Source: Bryobacterales bacterium
GTDB lineage: Bacteria; Acidobacteriota; Terriglobia; Bryobacterales; Bryobacteraceae
Direction: 5' to 3'
DNA: 64,000 nucleotides
NCBI GenBank assembly: GCA_016789905.1
Contig: JAEUQC010000203.1
Location: forward strand, 24,432 to 88,431
Position numbers and translations under genes: made by a program. Positions 25,720-33,889 of the stretch are shown here, one piece after another (position 1 is the stretch's first letter; the number at the start of each line of letters is the position of its first letter). Below the pieces are notes generated by a model. It saw only the letters and a list, made by a program, of their open reading frames with translations, did no database searches and was not told the DNA's origin.

Positions 25720-27006
25720 ATGCCGCTTACCCCGCCAGAGATCGCCGCGCTCCGCCGCAAAGTTGCCTGGCGCATTCTTCCGTTCACAATTCTTCTCTAC
25801 CTCGCCGCCTATCTGGACCGGGCCAACGTCGGCTTCGCCAAGCTCCGCATGGCGGCGGACCTTCAGTTCTCAGAGGAAGTGTTCGGCCTGGGCATTGGGA
25901 TCTTCTTCCTCGGTTACCTCTTACTGGAAATCCCAGGAGCGCTGCTCGTCGAACGATGGAGCGCCCGCAAGTGGTTCGCCCGCATCCTCATTACCTGGGG
26001 CTTCCTTTCCGCCGCCACGGCTTTCGTCGAAACTCCGTTCCAATTCAACCTCGTGCGCTTCTCCCTTGGCGTCGCCGAAGCGGGCTTCTTCCCCGGCATC
26101 ATCGTCTACTTCACGCACTGGTTCCCGCTCCGCGATCGTGCCCGCGCGATGTCTGGTTTTATCGTCGCCGTCCCATTCAGCATGGCACTGGGCGCGCCTC
26201 TTTCCGCGGCGCTGCTCAATGTCAACTGGTTCAATCTCGCCGGTTGGCAGTGGCTCTTCCTTCTGGAGGGTTTGCCGGCGGTGGTACTTGGAGTTTTGAC
26301 ACTCATCTTCTTCACGGACCGGCCGCGCCATGCCCAGTGGCTCTCCCAGCCGGAACGGGAATACCTGGAGGCGACACTTGCCGCCGAAGCCGCGCAGAAG
26401 GAAGCGATTCAAAAACTTTCCATCGCGCAGGCGCTGCGGCTCCGCAATGTCTGGCTGTTGGCCTTGGGCATATTCGTTACCAACACCGGCGGCTATGCAC
26501 TATCCTTCTGGCTGCCGACCACCGTGAAGAGCCTCTCCGGCGGCTCCGATAACACTTCCCTTCTCTTCAGCGGACTCTTTTATCTCTTCGGTGTGGCCGG
26601 CGTTCTCTATGCGGGCTTCTCGTCTGACCGCACGGGCGACCGAAAGTGGCACTGCGTCGCCGGCCAGGGCCTCACTGGTCTCTTTCTAGCGGTCAGCGCC
26701 GTCCCAGGCCAACCGTTCTGGCTGGTAATGATCTGGCTCTGCCTAACCGGCCTCACCGCCTACTCCTGGCCGCCGCCCTTCTGGGCATTGCCCACGCAGA
26801 CGTTAACGGCGTCTGCCGCCGCCACCGCCATCGGCCTCATCAACATCTTCGCCAATATCGCCGGCTACCTTGGCAATCACGTTTTTGGCATCCTCAAAGC
26901 CAACGGCGCCTCCGATAGCGCCTGCCTTTTCGCCCTCGCCTCCTGCTACGCTGCCGGGGCCGTTGTCGTCTCCCAAGTCAACGCCGGCACCGGAGTGCAA
27001 AAATAG
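25720..27006 (+). CDS. MFS transporter, anion:cation symporter type
   Basis: The 428-residue protein has about twelve hydrophobic helices and the anion:cation symporter pattern: RILPFTILLYLAAYLDRANV in helix 1 and a conserved loop after helix 2 (GALLVERWSARKWFARIL). It fits transporters for organic acids such as galactonate, phthalate or hydroxyphenylacetate. ATG 25720 gives the usual short cytoplasmic N-terminus; the upstream in-frame extension is not needed. TACACT at 25695-25700 is a possible -10. The next gene begins 6 bp after the stop, so they are likely co-transcribed. The substrate cannot be told from sequence. Confidence 0.87.
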   Translation: MPLTPPEIAALRRKVAWRILPFTILLYLAAYLDRANVGFAKLRMAADLQFSEEVFGLGIGIFFLGYLLLEIPGALLVERWSARKWFARILITWGFLSAATAFVETPFQFNLVRFSLGVAEAGFFPGIIVYFTHWFPLRDRARAMSGFIVAVPFSMALGAPLSAALLNVNWFNLAGWQWLFLLEGLPAVVLGVLTLIFFTDRPRHAQWLSQPEREYLEATLAAEAAQKEAIQKLSIAQALRLRNVWLLALGIFVTNTGGYALSFWLPTTVKSLSGGSDNTSLLFSGLFYLFGVAGVLYAGFSSDRTGDRKWHCVAGQGLTGLFLAVSAVPGQPFWLVMIWLCLTGLTAYSWPPPFWALPTQTLTASAAATAIGLINIFANIAGYLGNHVFGILKANGASDSACLFALASCYAAGAVVVSQVNAGTGVQK

Positions 27007-27012
27007 CTAACC

Positions 27013-28719
27013 ATGCAACTTTCTCGCCGTGGCCTCATCCGCTCCCTGTCCCGCACCGCGGCGGTGTTCACGTTTGATCAGATCGTTGCCGGCCAGGCGT
27101 CCGCCCCCGCTTTCGTAAATGTCGCCCGCGAAGCGGGACTCAACGCCAAAACCATCTACGGCAGTGAGAACCGCAATAAATACCTCATCGAAACCACCGG
27201 CTGCGGCGCGGCTTTCTTCGATTACGATCACGATGGCTGGCTCGACATTTTCCTCGTCAACGGCACGCGCTTTGAATCCAAGTGGACCGCCGCCACCGCC
27301 CCGGTTAGCCGTCTCTACAAAAACAACCGCGACGGAACATTTACCGATGTGACCCTGCCCGCGGGCCTCGCCCGAACCGGGTGGGGCAGCGGATGCTGTG
27401 TCGGCGACTTCGATAACGATGGCTTCGACGATCTCTTCGTTACCTATTGGGGAGACTGCTGCCTTTGGAAGAACCGAGGCAATGGGACCTTTGTCGATGT
27501 GGCGGCGAAGGCGGGCGTCACCACACGCACCGCGGCCGGTCTGAAACGCCACAACACCGGCTGCGCGTTTCTTGACTACAATAAAGACGGCAATCTCGAC
27601 CTGTTTATCGCGAACTACATCGACTTCGACCCAAAGACCGCGCCCCTCCCCGAATCAGGCCCCTGCAAATACAAAGGAATCCTGGTGGCTTGCGGACCGC
27701 CAGGCCTGAAAGGCGGCAAGAATATTTTGTACCGCAACAATGGCGATGGTACTTTTTCCGATGTGTCGGCCGCCGCCGGCATCCTCAAGACGGAGGGCAC
27801 TTACGGGCTCGGCGTCGTCGTCTCCGATTTCGACAACGACGGCTGGCCGGACATCTACGTCGCCAATGACTCCACCTCCTCCGCTCTGTACAAGAACAAC
27901 CACGACGGCACGTTCACGGAGATCGCCATTGAAGCCGGCGTCGCTTTCTCCGCCGACGGAAAGCCCCAGGCCGGCATGGGCGTCGGCGTCGCCGATTACA
28001 ACGGCGATGGTTTGTTCGACATAGTCAAAACCAACTTCGCCGGAGATACCACCAGCCTCTACCGCAATGCCGGCGGAGGATTTTTCGAGGACCAGACGTT
28101 TCAATCCGGCCTCGGGCGTGTCACTCGTTTCCTCGGTTGGGGCGCGGCGTTCCTCGATTTCGATAACGACAGTTGGCCGGACATTCTGCTCTGTAACGGG
28201 CATGTCTACCCGGAAGTGGGCGAGACAGCGGCCGAGTCGGGCTACCGCCAGCGCAAGGTGGCCTATCGGAATTTGCGCAATGGCCGTTTCCTGGAAGTGA
28301 GCGATCAACTCGGCCCGGGAATCGCCGAACGGGTAACGGGAAGGGGCATGGCGATCGGAGATTTTGACAACGATGGTGATCTGGATGTCCTGGTGAATTG
28401 CATCAACGACGTACCGCAACTGCTCCGGTGTGACGCCCCGGCTGGGGCGAATTGGATCAAGGTAAAGACGGCCGGCGTCAAATCTAATCGCACCGGGATT
28501 GGCGCGCGCGTGGTCTGCATCACTCCTGGCCGAAGGCAGGTGGACGAGGTGCGCAGCGGCGGCAGTTATCTATCCCAGAGTGATCTCCGCGTACACTTCG
28601 GACTGGGGACCGCCACCACGGCATCCATTGAGGTCCATTGGCCCAGCGGCATCGTCGATCGGATCGCAAGCACGCCTGCCAACCGCATTCTTCGCGTTGT
28701 GGAGGGGACCTTCGCCTGA
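27013..28719 (+). CDS. FG-GAP / ASPIC-UnbV (CRTAC1-like) exported protein
   Basis: The 568-residue protein has a twin-Arg leader (MQLSRRGLIRSLSRTAA). Multiple FG-GAP/VCBS calcium-binding repeats follow, each with DxDxDGxxD-like loops (FDYDHDGWLDIF, FDNDGFDDLF, YNKDGNLDLF, FDNDGWPDIY, FDNDGDLDVL), forming a beta-propeller. A C-terminal ASPIC/UnbV domain ends it (GARVVCITPGRRQVDEVRSG, EVHWPSGIVDRI). It is exported and probably binds calcium and surface ligands. The MFS gene lies 6 bp upstream. A paralogue of nearly the same design is at 32285-33889. Confidence 0.9.
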   Translation: MQLSRRGLIRSLSRTAAVFTFDQIVAGQASAPAFVNVAREAGLNAKTIYGSENRNKYLIETTGCGAAFFDYDHDGWLDIFLVNGTRFESKWTAATAPVSRLYKNNRDGTFTDVTLPAGLARTGWGSGCCVGDFDNDGFDDLFVTYWGDCCLWKNRGNGTFVDVAAKAGVTTRTAAGLKRHNTGCAFLDYNKDGNLDLFIANYIDFDPKTAPLPESGPCKYKGILVACGPPGLKGGKNILYRNNGDGTFSDVSAAAGILKTEGTYGLGVVVSDFDNDGWPDIYVANDSTSSALYKNNHDGTFTEIAIEAGVAFSADGKPQAGMGVGVADYNGDGLFDIVKTNFAGDTTSLYRNAGGGFFEDQTFQSGLGRVTRFLGWGAAFLDFDNDSWPDILLCNGHVYPEVGETAAESGYRQRKVAYRNLRNGRFLEVSDQLGPGIAERVTGRGMAIGDFDNDGDLDVLVNCINDVPQLLRCDAPAGANWIKVKTAGVKSNRTGIGARVVCITPGRRQVDEVRSGGSYLSQSDLRVHFGLGTATTASIEVHWPSGIVDRIASTPANRILRVVEGTFA

Positions 28720-28833
28720 CCCTCCGGCCCGCCCGCAAAGGAAAGGGCGCAATGCAAGTGTTGGTGATTCCCAGCGTGTTTTGAGAACAATCCGTTTCCA
28801 ACAGAAAAAGCAGATGGCCGATGGGGGGATGCT

Positions 28834-29028
28834 TCATGGCCCTCGACATACTGGAGGGTAGGGTGAGAGCGGTACTGCAATCCGGCGTGGGCCGCAGGAA
28901 CCGTAAGTTTTGTTGCTCTCGGCCTCCAGACGTTTGGAGTTGAAGAAGATCGCGTCGAGATCGTAATTGAAGTGGGCCGCGTGCTCATCACGAATCCGCC
29001 GAACCGCTTCTACGATGTGATCTTTCAT
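28834..29028 (-). CDS. Antitoxin-like small protein next to a broken PIN toxin gene
   Basis: The 64-residue product begins MKDHIVEAVRRIRDEHAAHF and contains NYDLDAIF, matching a widespread small-protein family I recall downstream of PIN-domain toxins. Its ATG overlaps the TAA of the PIN remnant (TAATG), the coupling expected of a two-gene unit. The last 15-20 residues (after GPRR) look like read-through past the usual end. It is the only intact-looking part of the locus. Confidence 0.55.
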   Translation of the reverse strand: MKDHIVEAVRRIRDEHAAHFNYDLDAIFFNSKRLEAESNKTYGSCGPRRIAVPLSPYPPVCRGP

Positions 29029-29466
29029 TAACTGGCATGGCGATACCCCAGGTTCGTGCAGACGGCTCGCCGGCGTTCGATGGCTTCCAGGATGGCTATG
29101 CGCTTAAAGTTCCACGTCATCAGGAAGTCCATGCCTTGGGGGGTGGCCACCGCGCCGGGGAATGCGCCTTCCGCTGCGTTCATCGGAGTCAGTCCGCACT
29201 CCACGAAAAGACGCGCCAACGGGCGCGCACCCTCGGTCAGCGCGAGAACATCCATTCCATCCAACTCCGCCAAACGTTAAACCGCCGCGGACGCATCGCC
29301 GTGCCGCTTCGCGCAGGACAATTTCTGAAAGATACAGGTCAAATCGCCTGCGGTGGTTGGACCACCATTCGGCAGTCGGTTCCTGCTGCGCCACCACCAG
29401 ATCACGGCTCGGCCTTGCCGTCAGGTAGCTCGCCACGCACGTCTCGGTGTAGACCGTGCGCTTCAT
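29028..29466 (-). pseudogene. PIN-domain (VapC-like) toxin, frameshifted and nonsense-mutated
   Basis: From ATG 29466 the frame reads MKRTVYTETCVASYLTARPS and later FDLYLSEIVLREAAR, typical of VapC-like PIN toxins. After this the family sequence continues only in another frame as GDASAAV-stop-RLAELDGMDVLALT, MDFLMTWNFKRIA and so on. One extra base after the EAAR codons and an in-frame TAA a few codons later explain both breaks. The C-terminus is also short against the family as I remember it. The toxin is therefore dead, while the following small gene survives. Confidence 0.7.
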
Positions 29467-29929
29467 TCCGTGCCGGCTTTCAGGAAACCTTGATGCTCCA
29501 CATAGAGGTTGAGGATCACGCATCAACGGGCATCGCGCATGCGGAGGGTCCGAGTAGTAAGGCTCGTTCGCACGGCCGCACCTACATGCTGTGGGCAAGG
29601 GATCATGCGACCCTTTTCTAGCGGGAAAGTACGCGAGAGATTCTGCTCATGCGTGTTCTTGGTTTCCTTTCCGTCAACCAGGCCTCCAACTTGCGCCCTC
29701 CAAAACACCTGTCCAGCATTTCGCGTTGTCTCCCGACGTTCCACCGATTTCTCAACGGCCATCAGAAATAGGCTGTCTTCCATCCCCCGTTGAGCGAATA
29801 GCGCACACTGGTTCCATTCACTGAAGGTCGCCATGCGCTTCCCGCCATGAATTGCTGTCTAACCAAGAGAAAACGCCGAACGAGCCCAACCGCGGTTAGG
29901 TAGCGCACTCTTGGCCGCGAAATCCGCAC
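29467..29929. other. intergenic stretch with no recognisable gene
   Basis: This 460-bp stretch between two decayed toxin-antitoxin remnants has only short open frames on either strand with unnatural composition (runs of Arg, Pro, His). I see no conserved motif. It probably holds further eroded remnants, for instance the partner of the DUF433 remnant, but I cannot show this. Confidence 0.4.
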
Positions 29930-30094
29930 CGCATGCGCCTGATCCAGTGTTTCTGAAAAATTCTCGAGTCCCTCCTCGATCGCCGAGCACTTCAGATCTT
30001 CAAATGCCGCGGAGACCGGGACACGGGTGCCGCGAAACACCCAGGCGCCGCTCACTTTGCCAGGAATGCCCGCCGCAACAGGACATTGCGCCAA
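29930..30094 (-). pseudogene. DUF433 antitoxin remnant
   Basis: From TTG 30094 the frame reads PVAAGIPGKVSGAWVFRGTR and VPVSAAFEDLK, the hallmark of DUF433 (antitoxins of PIN-like toxins). After ETLDQAHAV the family sequence continues in another frame as DFAAKSALPNRG, which a 2-bp deletion (expected GTG CTG GAT, seen GTG CGGAT) would explain. The usual ATG is TTG here, with a stop just upstream. No partner toxin is recognisable. Confidence 0.65.
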
Positions 30095-30134
30095 ATCCTA
30101 TGCTGCCACTCGCCCTTTAGATCACACAAGATGC

Positions 30135-32357
30135 TCAACAGCCCGAACGCCTGCGCCAGCACCAAACGGCAAGGACCACAACACCCGCAAGCGATAGGCC
30201 CGCGCCCAGCCACACGCTCTTCGGGGCGTAACGGAACTCGACGACGTGCTGGCCGGCGTCCACTTCCACCGCTAACAGCTTGCCGTAGGCTTCGAGCAGC
30301 GGGGCGGGCTTGCCATCTACCGTCGCCTGCCAACCGGGCAGGTAGGCCGAACTGTAGACCAACAGACCACGGCAGCCCATCTGCGCTTCCACGCGGCCGT
30401 ACTCCGGGCGGAGATCGGTCAGGCGGACTGTGTCCGGCGACGCCGGACACTGGGCGGGCGTGGCCGCGCCGTTGCGCGAGAACATTGGCTCGCGCACCGC
30501 GGGCCAGGGCCTCTCATAACGCACGTCGATTTCGTCCTCAGTGACCCGTTCGAACTGGTGGGCGGTCCACGTCCACGGCGCGTATTCCGGCGACTCCCAA
30601 ACTTGTACGCCGCTCTTGCCGGTGTAACGGTACTGCTGGTAGGGATGGCTGGGCTTTGGACCAATAAAGTAGCGTGACCCAAGAAGCGCATGGACTTCGG
30701 GTCGCCACTGTTCGCGGGAAATGTTGGCGCTGATGGCGAAGCAGCCGTTCACCTGCTCCAGTCCATACCAGTCGCCGAAACACTGGGGGCCGACGGAATC
30801 GTCAACCGAGATTCTGAAGGGCGCCTTGGCACGCTGCTCGTGCAGGAAACCGGCAACGTCGTCATTGCGAGTCAATTTCTCCAGGTTGACGAAACCCATC
30901 TCGCGATCCGGATAGCTGCGGGTGGTGTTGGCACCGGTCTCAACGAAGATCAACAGCGCCACCGTCAGCAGGCGGGCTTGGGCGGATGGCGCCATAATTG
31001 CAAGCCCGAGAGCGACGGCAAAGAACGCCGATTGGGCGAAACCGGACTGCGCGACGACCTTGGCGGGATCGACTGCATAGAGGATGGTGATCAGCACGAA
31101 CACAGCGCCGCCGAGCTTCAACAGCCCCGGACTCCAGCGGCTGTCAACGCGGCCCTGCCGCACCGATTCAAGACCGAGGGCCGCGAGCACGAGCAGCGCC
31201 ACATGGACGCTGAGAATAAACATGGACGGGTTGCGAAGCTTATCGAAGAGCGGGAAACGGGCGTAAAAAAGGCCGTGAAGAACGGAGTTCTCGCCCAGCG
31301 CAAGGAGAATCGAGAAAGCGGCCAGGAACAGGAAGAGGCGAGCGTAGAAACGGCGGTGGAAACTGTGAAAACCAATGGCGGCCAGGACAACGAGCGTAAG
31401 GCCGAGAAAGGGGTTAAGCGCCGCTTCGCGATGAAAACCGTTCACAACGAGGCCGGGAAGGCTGGCTGCGTCGAGCGAAAACGTACGGTGAACAAAGTAG
31501 GGGATCTGCTGCGCAAACGTAACGGGTTCCTTGGCGTTAACGTAGCGGAGCGCGACACGCCAATACTCCGTGGCGGGCAAAGCCTGGGCCGCGCCAAGCA
31601 GACCGAAGAAGAGACCGAAGAGGGCTAGCCCGGGAAGGTACATTCGCCAGCGGCCGCGCGTGACAAGCATGTAGGCCGTCAAGCCCGCGACGGAGGCGAG
31701 AATGATGATAGGCGCGCTGTGGTGGCCGGAGAGCACGGAGATGCCCGCGGCAGCGCCGGCGAGCGCGGCCGTAAGCCAATGGCGCGGAGCACGGAGAAAA
31801 CGAACCCAGAAGAGCAGCGCCACCGGAAGCCAGACGGCGCCGTTCAACATCTGCGGCCAATCGATAACGGCCATATAGCCGCCGGCCCCGAAGGCGACGG
31901 CGATGACGGCGGCAATAGGCCGCGCAATGCTCAAAGTGCGCAACAACGCGAACATGGCCCAAGCGCCGAGAATGTGGATAAAGACGAAATAGCCGTTCAG
32001 AATGGGCGTCTGCAAACGGCCGTGCGTGAAAGGGAGAACGAATAGCAGCCAGTTCAGCGGATACGTCGCGCCAGGCTGGGATTGGCCAATGAGCGACTGG
32101 CCGCTCCAGTGAAAATCGAGCAGCGGAAAGTGACCGCGATGCCACTCCCGAGCCTGCATTTGCAGCCACGGGAGCACCTGATTCACCGTATCGTCCCCAT
32201 TCATCCACGTGAACTGGCCGGAGAGCGTGATCTTCCAGAATAGGAGAACGACAGCGGCGGCAACGGCCAGAAGCCACTTCCAGGTCACTGTTCGGTGAAC
32301 TCCAGATGCTGGCGTGTTTTCACGTTGGGAATCACCTGCTTCTTCCCGCTTGGCCAT
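30135..32357 (-). CDS. YfhO-family polytopic membrane protein
   Basis: The 740-residue protein has a cytoplasmic N-terminus, about twelve hydrophobic helices spread to residue 490, and then a large extracytoplasmic C-terminal part ending in one more helix and an Arg-rich tail (GLSLAGVVVLAVWCWRRRSG). Motifs such as GQSLIGQSQPGATYPLNW and SSAYLPGWQATVDGKPAPLL fit the YfhO family, linked to glycosylation of surface polymers. The first 73 bp overlap the end of the ASPIC/UnbV gene upstream, so it is the last gene of the four-gene operon. The donor and acceptor are unknown. Confidence 0.85.
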   Translation of the reverse strand: MAKREEAGDSQRENTPASGVHRTVTWKWLLAVAAAVVLLFWKITLSGQFTWMNGDDTVNQVLPWLQMQAREWHRGHFPLLDFHWSGQSLIGQSQPGATYPLNWLLFVLPFTHGRLQTPILNGYFVFIHILGAWAMFALLRTLSIARPIAAVIAVAFGAGGYMAVIDWPQMLNGAVWLPVALLFWVRFLRAPRHWLTAALAGAAAGISVLSGHHSAPIIILASVAGLTAYMLVTRGRWRMYLPGLALFGLFFGLLGAAQALPATEYWRVALRYVNAKEPVTFAQQIPYFVHRTFSLDAASLPGLVVNGFHREAALNPFLGLTLVVLAAIGFHSFHRRFYARLFLFLAAFSILLALGENSVLHGLFYARFPLFDKLRNPSMFILSVHVALLVLAALGLESVRQGRVDSRWSPGLLKLGGAVFVLITILYAVDPAKVVAQSGFAQSAFFAVALGLAIMAPSAQARLLTVALLIFVETGANTTRSYPDREMGFVNLEKLTRNDDVAGFLHEQRAKAPFRISVDDSVGPQCFGDWYGLEQVNGCFAISANISREQWRPEVHALLGSRYFIGPKPSHPYQQYRYTGKSGVQVWESPEYAPWTWTAHQFERVTEDEIDVRYERPWPAVREPMFSRNGAATPAQCPASPDTVRLTDLRPEYGRVEAQMGCRGLLVYSSAYLPGWQATVDGKPAPLLEAYGKLLAVEVDAGQHVVEFRYAPKSVWLGAGLSLAGVVVLAVWCWRRRSGC

Positions 32358-33889
32358 TCAATTTCCACCTGCGCGGTGGCGTGTTGGCCAAGCCCGAAGA
32401 TAAGGGCGAAATCGCTCTGGCTGCAATAGCTGGATCCGCTGTGGACGGTTTGCCATTGACGGCCCGAAGGAGAGACCACCCGGACAACCGCGCCGAGGGC
32501 GGAGGCTTTGCCTTTCAAGCGCACAGAGAGATAGTTGTTCTTGTTGCCGCCATCATTGCGATAGAGCACCGCGGGGCCGTGGTTATTGGCGATGAGCAGA
32601 TCGAGGTCGCCATCGCGATCGAAATCCGCATAGGCCGCTCCCCGGGCGACAAGCGCCTGGGAGAACGCCGGCCCCACCTTCTTGCTCGCGTCGGTGAATT
32701 TGCTTTGGCCTTCGTTGTGGAAGAGCAGAGGCGGCTGGCGGAACTGCACCTTGGGCTGGACGCGGCCGATGTCTTCTTCGATGTGGCCGTTGGCGGCGAA
32801 GATGTCGGGGCGGCCATCGAGGTTGTAGTCAAAGAAGAAGACGCCGAAGGCGAGCGAGAGGAGGCTGGCGCGGCCGACGGCGCTGCGGGGCGCTTCATCC
32901 ACAAACAGGCCGTTGCCTTCGTTGTGATAGAGGCCCAACATCTGATTGGAAAAGTTGCCGACTAAGAGGTGCAGGCGCCCGGAACCGTCGTAATCCATGG
33001 CGTCAACGCCCATGGCGCCTCGGGCGACGCCGTCCTCGCTAAAGGCCACGCCGGCCTGGGTAGCGACATCGGTAAAGGTGCCGTTTTTGTTGTTGCGATA
33101 AAGCTTGTTGGGCTGGGTGTCGTTGGCGACGAAGAGATCGGAATGGCCGTCGTTGTTGTAGTCGAAGACGGCAATGCCAAGGGACTTCGTGGTGGTGTCG
33201 CGCAACCCGGCTTTGGCGGTCACGTCTTCAAACTTGCCGTTGCCCAGGTTGCGGTAGAGCTTGTTGGGAAGGCCCTTGTAGCTCTCAGGGGTGCAGTACG
33301 ATTTTGCTGAGCCATCAAGCGAGCAGTGGATATCGGTTTGCGCCGTCCACTGCACATAGTTGGCCACGAAGAGATCGGCGCGGCCGTCTTTGTCGTAATC
33401 CAGGAAGGCGGCGCTGGACGGAAAGCCCTTGTTGGCGATGCCGGACTGGGCGGTGACGTCGCGGAACTTGAAGTTACCTTCGTTGTGAAAAAGCCGATCG
33501 CCTTCAAGCGCTGTGATGTAAAGATCGTCGCGGCCGTCGTTGTCGTAGTCGGCAAAGGCGACGCCCAGGCCATAGTGTTCAATATCCAGGCCGCTGCCGG
33601 CGGTAACGTTGGTGAACGTTCCGTTCTTATTGTTGCGATAGATCGCTTGGATGGACTTGCGTCCGCGGGGCGTCCAGTCGCGGCTGTTGACGAAAACAAT
33701 GTCGGGCCAGCCGTCGCCATCGGCGTCAACAAATGCGCAGCCGCTGCCCATGGTTTCCGGAAGCCAGCGCTTCCCTGCCCGGCCAGAGTTGTGAGTGAAC
33801 GCGATGCCGGCAGATTTGGTTACGTCGGAAAACTGCACGTCCTGCGCAAGGAGTGGCAGGGCGACGAGAGAGAGAAGAAGTTGCTTCAC
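32285..33889 (-). CDS. FG-GAP / ASPIC-UnbV exported protein
   Basis: The 534-residue protein has a signal peptide (MKQLLLSLVALPLLAQ), FG-GAP repeats with calcium-loop motifs (VDADGDGWPDIVF, YDNDGRDDLYI, YDKDGRADLFV, YNNDGHSDLFV, FDRDGDLDLLI) and a C-terminal ASPIC/UnbV domain (VHSGSSYCSQSDFALIFG, EIEWPSGKKQVI). It is the same architecture as 27013-28719 but clearly diverged. It overlaps the cytochrome gene upstream by 4 nt and the YfhO gene downstream by 73 nt, so its product probably works with those proteins outside the cytoplasm. Confidence 0.9.
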   Translation of the reverse strand: MKQLLLSLVALPLLAQDVQFSDVTKSAGIAFTHNSGRAGKRWLPETMGSGCAFVDADGDGWPDIVFVNSRDWTPRGRKSIQAIYRNNKNGTFTNVTAGSGLDIEHYGLGVAFADYDNDGRDDLYITALEGDRLFHNEGNFKFRDVTAQSGIANKGFPSSAAFLDYDKDGRADLFVANYVQWTAQTDIHCSLDGSAKSYCTPESYKGLPNKLYRNLGNGKFEDVTAKAGLRDTTTKSLGIAVFDYNNDGHSDLFVANDTQPNKLYRNNKNGTFTDVATQAGVAFSEDGVARGAMGVDAMDYDGSGRLHLLVGNFSNQMLGLYHNEGNGLFVDEAPRSAVGRASLLSLAFGVFFFDYNLDGRPDIFAANGHIEEDIGRVQPKVQFRQPPLLFHNEGQSKFTDASKKVGPAFSQALVARGAAYADFDRDGDLDLLIANNHGPAVLYRNDGGNKNNYLSVRLKGKASALGAVVRVVSPSGRQWQTVHSGSSYCSQSDFALIFGLGQHATAQVEIEWPSGKKQVIPNVKTRQHLEFTEQ

